64,000 bases of DNA from Pseudomonas sp. LS1212 (GCF_024741815.1 NZ_CP102951.1:3982001-4046000); one strand, 5' to 3'; shown: positions 27,223 to 35,810, numbered from the stretch's first letter. The notes: a model not told the origin generated them from the letters alone. Made by a program: numbers and translations.

Positions 27223-28899
27223 ATGACCATGAGCCTGCAACTGAGTTTCGCCCAGGCCAGCGCCACCGGGCCACGTACGGAGAACCAGGACGCCTTGCGC
27301 CTGGTGACTCCGGCACCAGCCCTGGCCGCCAGCAAGGGCTACCTGTTCGCCCTGGCGGATGGCGTCAGCCAGTGCGCCGATGGAGGCCTGGCAGCACGCT
27401 CCAGCCTGCAGGCATTGGCCCTGGATTATTACGCGACACCGGAGACCTGGACCGTCGCCCAGGCGCTTGACCGCCTGCTGCTGGCACAAAACCGCTGGCT
27501 ACAGGCCAATGGCGGGGGGCAGCCACTGCTGACCACCCTCAGCGCCCTGGTCCTGCGCGGCCAACGCTTTACCCTCGCCCATGTGGGCGACTGCCGGGTT
27601 TATCGCTGGCACGACGGGCGCCTGCAGCGCATCAGTGAGGATCACGTCTGGGACCAACCCGGCATGCAACACGTGCTCAAGCGCGCGCTGGGCCTGGATC
27701 AACACCTTGTGGTCGATTACCTGGAAGGCGAACTGCGCCAGGACGAAGGTTTCCTGCTACTGAGCGACGGTGTCTGGGCATCGCTGAGCGAAGCGGAAAT
27801 CAGCGCTGTCTTGCGTGAGCAGACGGATCTGGACGATGTCGTCCGCACCCTGGTCAACGCGGCACATCTGGCTGGCAGCCAGGATAACGCCAGCGCCTTG
27901 CTGGTGCAGATCGACCAGCTCGGCGCCTCGAGCCTGGGCGATACCCTGGCGCAACTGCAACAGTGGCCGCTACCGCCACCACTCAAGCCCGGCCAGGCGA
28001 TCGATGGCTGGCAGGTCGAAGCCACCCTGGGGCAATCGCGCCAGTCGCTGCTGTACCGGGTACGTGACGCCCAGAAGCAACCCTGGCTGCTCAAGACCCT
28101 GCCAGCGAGTCGCCAGGACGACCCCGGGGCCCAGCAGAGCCTGCTGCTCGAAGAATGGTTTCTGCGGCGAGTGGCTGGCCGCTGCTTTCCCGAGGTCCAC
28201 CCTGCCAGTCAGCGTCAGCACCTGTACTACCTGATGCGTGAATACCCCGGTCAAACCCTGGCCGAACTGTTTCAACAGGTCGGCCCCCTGCCTCTGGCGC
28301 AATGGCAGGTGCTGGCCAGGCGTCTCCTGCAAGCGGTCGGCATGCTTCACCGCCGCAACATCCTGCACCGCGATATCAAGCCGGAAAACCTGCACCTGGG
28401 AACTGACGGGGAACTGCGCCTGCTGGATTTCGGCCTGGCCTATTGCCCGGGCCTGTCCCAGAACCTTGCCAACGAGCTCCCCGGCACGCCCAGCTATATC
28501 GCACCGGAAGCCTTCGACGGCACCCCGCCCAGTCCGCAACAAGACTTGTACGCAGTCGGCGTGACCCTGTTCTACCTGCTCACCGGACACTATCCCTACG
28601 GCGAAATCGAGGCATTCCAGCACCCGCGCTTCGGTACTCCGACCAGTGCCAGCCGGTTCCGCCCGGACCTGCCCGACTGGCTCGACCAGAATCTGCAACG
28701 TGCCCTGCTCGCAAACCCCGATGAACGTTTTGAAACCGCCGAACAATGGCTGCTGCTGCTCGAACAGGGCGAACGCCAGACCTTGAGCACGCGACCCCGG
28801 CCCCTGCTGGAGCGTGAGCCCCTGAAAGTCTGGCGGACCCTGGCCACCGTGTCGTTACTGATTAATTTGTTGCTGTTGATCTGGCTGCTCAAAGCCTGA
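27223..28899 (+). CDS. Bifunctional PP2C phosphatase / Ser-Thr protein kinase, C-terminal membrane anchor
   Basis: A 558-residue fusion. The N-terminal PP2C-type phosphatase (about 1-235) shows ADGVSQCADGG, HVGDCRVYRW, LLSDGVWAS and GSQDNASALLV with the metal-binding aspartates. The Hanks-type kinase (about 265-510) has LLKTLP for the VAIK lysine, LHRDIKPENLHL, LLDFGLAY and GTPSYIAPEAF, all catalytic residues intact. One hydrophobic segment at the extreme C-terminus (LLINLLLLIWLL) would tether both domains to the inner membrane. It lies between the nitrate transporter and cobA in one operon, so it probably acts on nitrate uptake or nitrogen control, although no substrate is known to me. A start at the second ATG (27229, MSLQLSF) is equally likely. 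Confidence 0.9.
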   Translation: MTMSLQLSFAQASATGPRTENQDALRLVTPAPALAASKGYLFALADGVSQCADGGLAARSSLQALALDYYATPETWTVAQALDRLLLAQNRWLQANGGGQPLLTTLSALVLRGQRFTLAHVGDCRVYRWHDGRLQRISEDHVWDQPGMQHVLKRALGLDQHLVVDYLEGELRQDEGFLLLSDGVWASLSEAEISAVLREQTDLDDVVRTLVNAAHLAGSQDNASALLVQIDQLGASSLGDTLAQLQQWPLPPPLKPGQAIDGWQVEATLGQSRQSLLYRVRDAQKQPWLLKTLPASRQDDPGAQQSLLLEEWFLRRVAGRCFPEVHPASQRQHLYYLMREYPGQTLAELFQQVGPLPLAQWQVLARRLLQAVGMLHRRNILHRDIKPENLHLGTDGELRLLDFGLAYCPGLSQNLANELPGTPSYIAPEAFDGTPPSPQQDLYAVGVTLFYLLTGHYPYGEIEAFQHPRFGTPTSASRFRPDLPDWLDQNLQRALLANPDERFETAEQWLLLLEQGERQTLSTRPRPLLEREPLKVWRTLATVSLLINLLLLIWLLKA

Positions 28900-28925
28900 C
28901 GCCAGCCCCTTGAGAGGAATGGACC

Positions 28926-29669
28926 ATGAATGCAAAAGTCTGGCTGGTCGGCGCAGGCCCCGGCGACCCCGAGCTGTTGACCCTCAAGGCCGTGCGCGCC
29001 CTGAATCAGGCGGACGTGGTACTGATCGATGACCTGGTCAACCCGGCCGTGCTCAGCCATTGCCCCGCCGCAAGGATCATTCCGGTCGGCAAGCGCGGTG
29101 GCTGCCGCTCCACGCCGCAAGCCTTCATTCATCGCCTGATGCTGCGCTATGCCCGTCAGGGCAAATGCGTGGCGCGACTCAAGGGTGGCGACCCGTGCAT
29201 TTTCGGCCGCGGTGGCGAAGAAGCCCAATGGTTGCAGGAACGAGGTGTCGAGGTCGAACTGGTCAACGGCATCACTGCCGGCCTGGCAGGCGCCACGCAA
29301 TGTGGCATCCCCTTGACCCTGCGTGGTATCAGCCGTGGCGTAACGCTGGTCACGGCGCACACCCAGGACGACAGCACCTTGAACTGGCAGGCATTGGCCC
29401 AGGGCGGTACGACGCTGGTGGTCTATATGGGCGTGGCCAAGCTGGACGAGATCCAGGCGCAGCTGCTCGCCGGCGGGATGGCCGCTGCAACGCCGGTGGC
29501 GATGATCGAAAACGCGTCCCTGCCCCAGCAGCGTGAATGCCGCAGCAACCTGCTGCAGATGCGCGCCGATGCCCTGGCCTTCAAGCTGCAAAGCCCGGCG
29601 ATCCTGGTCATTGGCGAAGTCGCCGCAGGGGTCGATGCTGCACTGCAATCCCAGGTCGCCACAGGCTGA
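28926..29669 (+). CDS. cobA: Uroporphyrinogen-III C-methyltransferase (SUMT)
   Basis: A 247-residue SAM-dependent methyltransferase that turns uroporphyrinogen III into precorrin-2, the entry to sirohaem and cobalamin. Family motifs are VGAGPGDPELLTLKA at the N-terminus, VARLKGGDPCIFGRGGEE, and the mid-domain GITAGLAGATQCGIPLT. Sirohaem is the cofactor of nitrite reductase, which explains its place at the end of the nitrate operon. No CysG-type dehydrogenase/chelatase domain is fused. It ends at a bidirectional terminator shared with oprF. Confidence 0.94.
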   Translation: MNAKVWLVGAGPGDPELLTLKAVRALNQADVVLIDDLVNPAVLSHCPAARIIPVGKRGGCRSTPQAFIHRLMLRYARQGKCVARLKGGDPCIFGRGGEEAQWLQERGVEVELVNGITAGLAGATQCGIPLTLRGISRGVTLVTAHTQDDSTLNWQALAQGGTTLVVYMGVAKLDEIQAQLLAGGMAAATPVAMIENASLPQQRECRSNLLQMRADALAFKLQSPAILVIGEVAAGVDAALQSQVATG

Positions 29670-29689
29670 ACGGCAAATCGCAGGCAAAG

Positions 29690-29715
29690 AAAAGCCCGGC
29701 CTGAGCCGGGCTTTT
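29690..29715. terminator. Bidirectional intrinsic terminator between cobA and oprF
   Basis: AAAAGCCCGGC-CTGA-GCCGGGCTTTT is a perfect 11-bp stem with A and T tails on both sides. It lies between the convergent ends of cobA (29669) and oprF (29733). Confidence 0.85.
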
Positions 29716-29732
29716 CGTTAGCGTCAGACCAA

Positions 29733-30764
29733 TTACTTGGCTTGAGCTTCTACTTGCGCTTCTACGCGACGGTTTACAGCACGGCCAGCGTCGGTTGCGT
29801 TGTCAGCAACTGGACGGGTTTCGCCGTAGCCAACCGATTCAACGCGGCTGGATTCAACACCGTACTGGTTGGTCAGAACCTGTTTGACGGCGCCTGCACG
29901 GCGCTCGGACAGTTTCTGGTTGTAAGCGTCAGGACCGACGGAGTCAGAGTGACCTTCAACAGTGGTGGTGGTGGATGGATACTGCTGCATGAAGTCAGCC
30001 AGGTTCTTGATGTCGCCGTAGCTGTCTGGCTTCACAACCGACTTGTCGAAGTCGAACTTGACGTCCAGCTCAACACGTACGACTTCAGCGACCGCTGGGC
30101 AGCCGTCAGCGTCAACGGTAACGTTGGCTGGGGTGTCAGGGCACTTGTCGACGTTGTCGCAGACGCCGTCGTTGTCGCTGTCGGCGCAGACTTCAGCAAC
30201 TGGAGCAGGAGCTGGTTCGGCTTTCTTGCCACCGCCGAAGTTCACACCGATACCGACGCTTGGCGCCCACTCGGTGTTGCCTTGGTCGATGTTGTACTGC
30301 GCTTCAACGCCAGCACGGGCGTAGAAATTATCGGTGAAGTACAGCTTGGCACCGCCGCCCAGGTTGGCGAAGGTAGAGCTGTCACGACCGCTGCGAGCGT
30401 TCTGACCGATGCTCTGATCGGAGAAGCCTGCCGAAACGTACGGACGCAGCATGTCGCCTGGTGCGTTGAAGTGGTACAGAGCGTCCAGGGCGGTGTTGGA
30501 GCCCTTGATGTTCTTGCCGGAATCGCTACGCACGTTATGGACTTCGTCGTAGCCCAGACGCAATTCAACGTCATCGGTCAGGAAGTAACCAACGGAGCCG
30601 CCGAACAGGTTGCCGTCGTTCTTGAAGTTACGCTCGCTGTCGTAGTATTCCTTCTTGGCGAAGCCTTCGATTTCGACCGCGCCTTGGCCTTGTGCCAGAG
30701 CGCCGAACGAAGTTGCGGCTACAAGAGAACCAATGGCCAAGCCCAAGGTGTTTTTCAGTTTCAT
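29733..30764 (-). CDS. oprF: Major outer-membrane porin OprF
   Basis: A 343-residue OmpA-family porin. A 24-residue signal peptide (LGLAIGSLVAATSFGALAQ) precedes an eight-stranded beta-barrel region (about 25-175). A linker with PAPAPV and four cysteines in the CADSDNDGVCDNVDKC and DGCP stretch follows, then a C-terminal OmpA-like peptidoglycan-binding domain with GHSDSVGPDAYNQKLSERRA. It links the outer membrane to the wall and is a general porin. It lies downstream of sigX, whose product is known to help transcribe oprF in pseudomonads, with a 107-base leader between the two genes. Confidence 0.97.
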   Translation of the reverse strand: MKLKNTLGLAIGSLVAATSFGALAQGQGAVEIEGFAKKEYYDSERNFKNDGNLFGGSVGYFLTDDVELRLGYDEVHNVRSDSGKNIKGSNTALDALYHFNAPGDMLRPYVSAGFSDQSIGQNARSGRDSSTFANLGGGAKLYFTDNFYARAGVEAQYNIDQGNTEWAPSVGIGVNFGGGKKAEPAPAPVAEVCADSDNDGVCDNVDKCPDTPANVTVDADGCPAVAEVVRVELDVKFDFDKSVVKPDSYGDIKNLADFMQQYPSTTTTVEGHSDSVGPDAYNQKLSERRAGAVKQVLTNQYGVESSRVESVGYGETRPVADNATDAGRAVNRRVEAQVEAQAK

Positions 30765-30823
30765 CCGTTAAATCCCCATCTGGTGATTGTTAAGTAGTCC
30801 CACGTACCTTGGGGACAACTCGA

Positions 30824-30846
30824 CGGCAAGTCTAGCAGACTTGCCG
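30824..30846 (-). terminator. Hairpin in the sigX-oprF gap (9-bp perfect stem)
   Basis: CGGCAAGTC and GACTTGCCG pair perfectly around a five-base loop. It sits 25 bases past the sigX stop and 59 bases before oprF. No T-run follows, so it could attenuate read-through from sigX, stabilise the oprF mRNA or serve as an operator. Confidence 0.4.
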
Positions 30847-30871
30847 GTACGTTAGAGATATTTGCGCCTAC

Positions 30872-31462
30872 TTAAGTTTCAGCAATACCCGCAAATTTCT
30901 CGCGTAGCTTGTCTAGAGCGCGTTTGTATCGCATCTTAGTCGCGCTCAAACCCATGTGCATGATATCCGCGATTTCCTGAAATTCCAGTTCTGCAACAAA
31001 TCGTAGCACCAGAATTTCACGATCAATCGGGTTCACATACACAAGCCATCGGTCAAGTCCACCCCGTTCTTCGGGTTTCGGCGCCTTCTCTTCCGATGCT
31101 TCCTCGAGTGGATCAAGACTCAAGGCATCCATCAGCCGACGCTTGCGCCGCTCCTTGCGATACTGAGTGATACATTCGTTGTAGGTGATGCTGTAGAGCC
31201 AGGTCTTGAACTTGGATTTACCCTCAAAGTTCTTCAGACCATAGAGCACCTTCAACATCACCTCCTGACAGACATCGTCAGCATCACGATCGTTCCCTAA
31301 ATAACGTGCACACACGTTAAAAAGGGTCCGCTGGTAACGCCGCATCAACTCTTCATAGGCGCGCGTAACGTGGAACAGCTCCTCATGCGAACGCGCCACC
31401 AACTCCTCGTCGGAGAGCTCGCGGGGGTCGTAACGCATAGTCAGCGAATGTACTTTATTCAA
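30872..31462 (-). CDS. sigX: ECF sigma factor SigX
   Basis: A 196-residue extracytoplasmic-function sigma factor. Sigma region 2 carries YLGNDRDADDVCQEVMLKVL and FKTWLYSITYNECITQYRKERRKRR, and region 4 ends with EFQEIADIMHMGLSATKMRYKRALDKLR (quoted as separate motifs IADIMHMG and SATKMRYKRALDKLR). SigX controls oprF, membrane fluidity and envelope responses. I choose the TTG at 31462, which gives exactly the 196-residue length of the known P. aeruginosa protein and a like N-terminus (NKVHSL before RYDPRELSDEELVARSH). An ATG at 31438 or an upstream ATG at 31534 are alternatives. No anti-sigma gene is adjacent; cmpX and crfX lie upstream in the same direction. Confidence 0.93.
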   Translation of the reverse strand: MNKVHSLTMRYDPRELSDEELVARSHEELFHVTRAYEELMRRYQRTLFNVCARYLGNDRDADDVCQEVMLKVLYGLKNFEGKSKFKTWLYSITYNECITQYRKERRKRRLMDALSLDPLEEASEEKAPKPEERGGLDRWLVYVNPIDREILVLRFVAELEFQEIADIMHMGLSATKMRYKRALDKLREKFAGIAET

Positions 31463-31551
31463 AACAAGTCTGGCCGAAGTCAGGTCAATGTCCGCCACAG
31501 CTCGGGCTGCGAGCATATTTGCGGCGGCATACATTAGCAGGATTTACCCGG

Positions 31552-32376
31552 TTAGCGGCTACTAACGCGCTGTTCGAGCATCATCTTGTTGGACAATGAC
31601 ACTAATTCGCCATCATCGGTTAGCAACGTCGTCTTGACCGTGCCAATCTCTTCGATTTGCCCTTCGACCTCTCCAACCCGGACCTGTTGCCCGACCTGGT
31701 ACAACTCACGAACATAAATTCCAGCCAGGATCTGACCGGCGATTTCCCGGCTTCCCAGCCCCATGGCCAGGGCAACTGCCAGACCAACGGTAATCAAACC
31801 AATGACGATTACGTGGTTGAGCAAGTCAGTCTTGACCTCGAGCTGGCTAATGGCCACCGAGATACTGATGATAATGACGAGCCACTGGGCAATTCGCCCC
31901 AGCCCGCTCGCATAATCGAGCCCGACCCCTTCGGCAGCGCCGCGCACCAGGCCATTGGCCAGCTGCGCCAGTAGAACACCGACCAGCAGCACCAGCGCCG
32001 CGCCGAACACCTTCGGCAGATACAGCGCAAGCATGTCCAGCGTAGCCGAAACCCGCTCCAAACCCAGGGATTCAGCTGCCGAAACCAGAAAAATCAGCAA
32101 TACGAACCAATAGACGATCTTGCCGATCAAGGTCGAGATCGGCACCTTGATACCGCCCCGGCTCAGCAGCTTGGTCAGGCCCGTGCCGCCCATCAGGCGA
32201 TCGAGGCCCAGCTTGGCCAGCAACTTGGACAGCAGCGTGTCCAGCAACTTGGCCACGACAAAGCCCAGCAACACCACCACCAACGCGCCAAACAGGTTGG
32301 GGATGAAGTTCGCGACCTTGGTCCACAATGCAGTCATTGCAGTCACCAGGCTCTGCGTCCAGAGATCAAGTTCCAT
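31552..32376 (-). CDS. cmpX: CmpX, MscS-type mechanosensitive channel-like membrane protein
   Basis: A 274-residue inner-membrane protein with an N-terminal TM_helix repeat (LFGALVVVLLGFVVAKLLDTL), two more similar hydrophobic blocks, and a C-terminal small-channel (MscS-like beta) region around GLGSREIAGQILAGIYVREL and VGQQVRVGEVEGQIEEIG. In pseudomonads cmpX is linked to sigX function and membrane homeostasis. I start at the ATG at 32376 (MELDLWTQS), which follows the crfX stop by two bases; a TTG two codons earlier is less likely. sigX follows 89 bases downstream. Confidence 0.9.
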   Translation of the reverse strand: MELDLWTQSLVTAMTALWTKVANFIPNLFGALVVVLLGFVVAKLLDTLLSKLLAKLGLDRLMGGTGLTKLLSRGGIKVPISTLIGKIVYWFVLLIFLVSAAESLGLERVSATLDMLALYLPKVFGAALVLLVGVLLAQLANGLVRGAAEGVGLDYASGLGRIAQWLVIIISISVAISQLEVKTDLLNHVIVIGLITVGLAVALAMGLGSREIAGQILAGIYVRELYQVGQQVRVGEVEGQIEEIGTVKTTLLTDDGELVSLSNKMMLEQRVSSR

Positions 32377-32378
32377 AT

Positions 32379-32624
32379 TCAATCAGCCTTATCTGCATCA
32401 CGGGCAGAGATAGTACGACGCGACACCGGCGCAACATGGGCCGAGCCATTGTTCACGGCAATCATCAAGGCCTGGGTCCAACGACCAAGCAGGCTGAACA
32501 GATCACCCGCCCCGACCTGACGGTTGGCGGTTTTCAGGACACGTCCCAGGCAAGCATCGTCATCCCGGTTGGATGTCGATGACCGGAGCATGTCCCGCAA
32601 GGATTCTTCAAACGGATCGTGCAT
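32379..32624 (-). CDS. crfX: CrfX, small conserved protein of the sigX locus
   Basis: An 81-residue soluble protein with no known domain (MHDPFEESLRDMLRSS... ending RRTISARDADKAD). Its place directly before cmpX and sigX matches the crfX/cfrX gene of P. aeruginosa and P. fluorescens. The ATG at 32624 has GAGG five bases upstream. An open frame five codons longer lacks a ribosome site. The stop is two bases from the cmpX start, so the two are translationally linked. The function is unknown. Confidence 0.82.
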   Translation of the reverse strand: MHDPFEESLRDMLRSSTSNRDDDACLGRVLKTANRQVGAGDLFSLLGRWTQALMIAVNNGSAHVAPVSRRTISARDADKAD

Positions 32625-32695
32625 AGGCACCTCGCGCAATGTCAGTCAAAGACGAGGCCCATCTTTGGCAGGTCACATGGACGCCGCAGGAGGAT

Positions 32696-32724
32696 GTCAG
32701 GGGATATTTCAAGCGCACCCTGAC
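32696..32724. repeat. Inverted repeat GTCAGGG/CCCTGAC upstream of crfX
   Basis: Seven-base arms at 32696-32702 and 32718-32724 flank 15 bases, immediately after the stop of the ZntB-like gene and about 75 bases before crfX. It may be an operator or a weak hairpin end of the upstream gene; there is no T-run. Confidence 0.3.
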
Positions 32725-32725
32725 C

Positions 32726-33721
32726 TCACACCCAGCGCAAACGACGAAACAGCCACCACTGCCCTGCTGCAACGCCCAACATCAGCAGGCATGCCACCGC
32801 AAACCCCCAGTGGCTGTCCGCACCCGGAATTCCGCCCACGTTGATGCCAAGCAAGCCAGTTAGAAAGCTCATTGGCAAAAAAATTCCCGTAATAATGCCA
32901 AACCGATACATGGTACGGTTCATGCGCACGTTCAGGCGCCGATCCTCGGTTTCCAGGACCAGCCCCACGCGCTCGCGGGTCAGCTCCAGCTCCTCGAGGT
33001 AACGAATGAGGCTGTTGTTGAGTTCATTCCAGTAACTGGCGTCATCTTCGACGAACCAGGGGCAGTTATTGCGCGCCAACTGGGCATAGATTTCCCGCTG
33101 AGGGGCCAGAAACCGGCGCAGACTTGCCGCTCGTCGGCGAATTTGCACCACGCTGCCATGCTCGGGAGTATACCGTTCGTCGGAATCGAGTTTTTCTTCC
33201 TCTTCATCGACCACTTCAGAGAGGTCACTGACCAGCGCCTGAACCTTTTCAGTCAGGTACTGCGCCAGAGAGAGGATCAGTTCGGAGGCCGTTTTCGGCC
33301 CCCGCCCTTCGGCCAGCTGCACCAGCAGCTCATCGGTCGCCCGCAAGGGTCGCAGGCGCAAGGAGATGACACGTTGCGCTTCGGCGAAGATTCGCACCGA
33401 AACCATATCCTCGGGCTCGGCGCCGGGGTTCAGGTTGATACCGCGCAAAAACAGCAACAACGCAGCATCGGGCAAGGGGACCATGCGAGGCCGGGTGTTT
33501 TCTTCCAGCAGCAGGTCACAGACGAACTCATTGAGCCCACTGGATTTGCGCAACCAGGTCTGGGTTTGTGGATGACTGCGATCCCAATGCAACCAAAGGC
33601 TTTCCGTTGGCTGCAACTGCAATCCGTTCAGCTCGGTCCGGGCAATCGAACGCGCACCGCCCTTTCCATCCAGCACCAGGGCATGTACCAGCCCCCATTG
33701 CGCGTTATCTTCCTCGAACAT
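32726..33721 (-). CDS. ZntB/CorA-family metal cation transporter
   Basis: A 331-residue protein with a large cytoplasmic N-terminal domain and two C-terminal membrane helices. The CorA signature is present in the ZntB form, GIN in LTGLLGINVGG, following the long helix with RLNVRMNRTMYRFGIITGIFLPMSFLTG (quoted as NRTMYRFGIIT and LPMSFLTG). CorA/ZntB proteins form pentamers that move Mg2+ or Zn2+. The GIN rather than GMN triad and the overall length favour ZntB-type zinc transport, but the ion cannot be fixed from sequence. It lies downstream of rraA and upstream of crfX, all on the minus strand. Confidence 0.87.
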   Translation of the reverse strand: MFEEDNAQWGLVHALVLDGKGGARSIARTELNGLQLQPTESLWLHWDRSHPQTQTWLRKSSGLNEFVCDLLLEENTRPRMVPLPDAALLLFLRGINLNPGAEPEDMVSVRIFAEAQRVISLRLRPLRATDELLVQLAEGRGPKTASELILSLAQYLTEKVQALVSDLSEVVDEEEEKLDSDERYTPEHGSVVQIRRRAASLRRFLAPQREIYAQLARNNCPWFVEDDASYWNELNNSLIRYLEELELTRERVGLVLETEDRRLNVRMNRTMYRFGIITGIFLPMSFLTGLLGINVGGIPGADSHWGFAVACLLMLGVAAGQWWLFRRLRWV

Positions 33722-33753
33722 CCCTACTCCACAAACCGGTTCCAGACAGCCAC

Positions 33754-34242
33754 TTACTCAGGCATCTTCAATGGGCTGGGGGACACGATCACGCCATTGT
33801 TGTCGGCATAGATGTATTCACCCGGGCGGAAGGTCACGCCGGCAAAGGTCACGGCCACGTTGAGATCGCCGATGCCGCGCTTGTCGGTTTTCATCGGATG
33901 GCTGGCCAGTGCCTGCACGCCGAGATCGGTCTGGGCGATGACATCCACATCGCGGATGCAGCCGTAGATCACCAGGCCTTCCCAACCGTTCTTGGCTGCC
34001 TTTTCCGCCAGCATGTCACCCAGCAACGCCCGGCGCAGCGAGCCGCCACCATCGACCACCAGCACCTTGCCCTTGCCGTCCAGCTCGACCTGCTCTTTGA
34101 CCAACGAGTTGTCCTCGAAGCATTTGATCGTGACGATCTGGCCCCCGAAGGAATCGCGACCGCCAAAGTTGCTGAACATTGGCTCAAGCACTTGAACCAG
34201 CTCTGGGTAGGCATCGCACAAGTCAGGCGTAAGGTAGTGCAT
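33754..34242 (-). CDS. rraA: RraA-family protein (regulator of ribonuclease E / HMG aldolase-like)
   Basis: A 162-residue RraA-fold protein. Core motifs are FGGQIVTIKCFEDNSLVKE, LVVDGGGSLRRALLGDMLAEKAAKNGWEG (quoted as VVDGGGSLRRALLGD) and VIYGCIRDVD. The GD and RD pair that binds a divalent metal in aldolase relatives is preserved. E. coli RraA inhibits RNase E, while some homologues decarboxylate oxaloacetate or cleave HMG, so activity here may be either or both. The ATG at 34242 is clear and followed at once by the family N-terminus (HYLTPDLCDAY). It is flanked by the ZntB-like gene and a Rieske protein gene on the same strand. Confidence 0.92.
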   Translation of the reverse strand: MHYLTPDLCDAYPELVQVLEPMFSNFGGRDSFGGQIVTIKCFEDNSLVKEQVELDGKGKVLVVDGGGSLRRALLGDMLAEKAAKNGWEGLVIYGCIRDVDVIAQTDLGVQALASHPMKTDKRGIGDLNVAVTFAGVTFRPGEYIYADNNGVIVSPSPLKMPE

Positions 34243-34326
34243 GGGTAACTCCTGTCACTGAGAAGACAATGGGCAATCGAATTACGCAGTTGGACGAACG
34301 TTGGCCGCCCGGGTTCAAGCATCAGG

Positions 34327-34626
34327 CTACACATCGATACCGATGCGGTCACCCTCATAAGCGATCTCGAGCATCATCAGGCCCGCACAACCTTCCTGCA
34401 ACGGTCGCCCGCTGGGCAGTTGAAACGCCATGCCATGCCGCTGGCAACGCAACACGCCGTTACTCAGGGTCGCCATATGGAGCGGCGCCCCCCGATGCGG
34501 GCAGCTGTCTTCCATCAGCAACGGCTGATTGTCCAGCACCAGCAGCAACAGGCGGCGACCGGCCACCTGAAAGGTGTTGCGGTAGCCTTCATCCAGGTTG
34601 ATCAGACGCTCGAGCGGAACGAACAT
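34327..34626 (-). CDS. Rieske [2Fe-2S] domain protein
   Basis: A 99-residue single Rieske domain. The ligands are in CPHRGAPL (CxH) and CQRHGMAF (CxxH). Such stand-alone Rieske proteins act as ferredoxin-like electron carriers or assembly partners; no oxygenase gene is near. It lies between an alpha/beta hydrolase gene and rraA with gaps of about 85 bases on either side, and no operon partner suggests its redox role. The ATG at 34626 begins the first strand directly (MFVPLERLINL). Confidence 0.85.
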   Translation of the reverse strand: MFVPLERLINLDEGYRNTFQVAGRRLLLLVLDNQPLLMEDSCPHRGAPLHMATLSNGVLRCQRHGMAFQLPSGRPLQEGCAGLMMLEIAYEGDRIGIDV

Positions 34627-34712
34627 AATGCTGACTCAATAACCGAAAATGACCAGAACCACTGTAATCGTCACATCTTAGCTGGAACAGCGCCTGAGCG
34701 AAATGCCCCGTA

Positions 34713-35702
34713 TTAGAGCCCTACCGCCAGAGACGACTGCTCCTCCAGCAAAGGTGTAGCCTGATCCAGCAGCCAACGCTCGACCAGCGGCCAGACTTGC
34801 GCCTGCGCGCTCTTGCTGACCAACATCTCGACATGGCCGAAATTATCGGTAAAACCTTGCTCACGCCCCAGGCTGACAAACTGTCGCTGCTCGGAGCCAA
34901 ACTGCTCATAAAGCTTGCGGCACGCCCAGATCGGGTCCTGATAGTCACCCACGGCGCCGACGGCAAGCACCGGCACCCGCACCTCGCTCAAACCACCCCA
35001 CCAATCGCGCTCGGCATCACGAAAGCGGCCGAACAAGCCGTACCAGCGCAGGCTTTCCAACGCCAGCCCGATAGGTTCGTCTTCCGGCCCGCGCTTGAGA
35101 CGCGATCCGGAAATCTGGGCAAAGCGCTTGAGCAGCAGGCGCCCTCCCCACTCCACCGGTGGGATCTTCAATGGCCAGTAGGTCCGGCTGACCTGGCTGC
35201 CGAAAAACGCCGCGCTCGCCACCTGTGCCTGGTCCAGATAGTGTCCACCCAGCGCAGCCGCCAGGGTAGTCCCACCCAGCGAATGCCCGAGCCAGTGCGG
35301 TACCTGGCCACTCTGCTCGCAAACGAACGCGGCGATTGCCGGCAGGTCGTAGCGCGCATAATCGGCCACCCGGTTTTGGCGGTAGTCGCGATTGCGCGGG
35401 GACAGCCCATGCCCGCGCATTTCCGGAATCCACACATCGAAACCGGCACGGGCCAGGAAAGCGCCCAGGCCGATACCACGCGGTGAAAACCAGAAACGCC
35501 GATTGGAAAAACTGCCGTGAAGCAGAATGATCGGCACGCCACGCACCTCGGCCTGATCAGCCATGCCCAGGCGGGTCACGGCCAGTTCGACGGTGCCGTC
35601 CGAGCTGTTGCCAGCCTTGATCCGGTAAACGTCTTCACTGAGGTCGCCTCGCCGTTCGGCACTGAGCAAGGCGACGGGAAATAGGTTGCTGCTGCTTTGC
35701 AT
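34713..35702 (-). CDS. Alpha/beta hydrolase
   Basis: A 329-residue hydrolase of the alpha/beta fold. The oxyanion region is LLHGSFSNRRFW, the nucleophile elbow is GHSLGG (S of GxSxG), and a likely catalytic histidine is in DNFGHVEML near the C-terminus. Substrate is unknown; it resembles lipase/esterase-like proteins more than haloalkane dehalogenases. The ATG at 35702 (MQSSSNLFPV) is preferred; a TTG five codons earlier falls in the terminator tail of ppsA. It follows ppsA on the minus strand but is separated by that terminator. Confidence 0.85.
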   Translation of the reverse strand: MQSSSNLFPVALLSAERRGDLSEDVYRIKAGNSSDGTVELAVTRLGMADQAEVRGVPIILLHGSFSNRRFWFSPRGIGLGAFLARAGFDVWIPEMRGHGLSPRNRDYRQNRVADYARYDLPAIAAFVCEQSGQVPHWLGHSLGGTTLAAALGGHYLDQAQVASAAFFGSQVSRTYWPLKIPPVEWGGRLLLKRFAQISGSRLKRGPEDEPIGLALESLRWYGLFGRFRDAERDWWGGLSEVRVPVLAVGAVGDYQDPIWACRKLYEQFGSEQRQFVSLGREQGFTDNFGHVEMLVSKSAQAQVWPLVERWLLDQATPLLEEQSSLAVGL

Positions 35703-35715
35703 AGGGTTCTTGCAC

Positions 35716-35750
35716 AAAAAAGGGCGAGACCCATCACTGGAACGCGCCCT
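35716..35750 (-). terminator. Intrinsic terminator of ppsA
   Basis: On the minus strand AGGGCG and CGCCCT arms (35745-35750 and 35721-35726) enclose an 18-base loop and are followed by six T (plus-strand A 35716-35721). It lies about 60 bases past the ppsA stop. Confidence 0.65.
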
Positions 35751-35810
35751 GCATAAACAATTGAAGGGAGCGCCCGGCGATCCTGCCAGGCGCGCACCTC
35801 ACTCAGTGGA

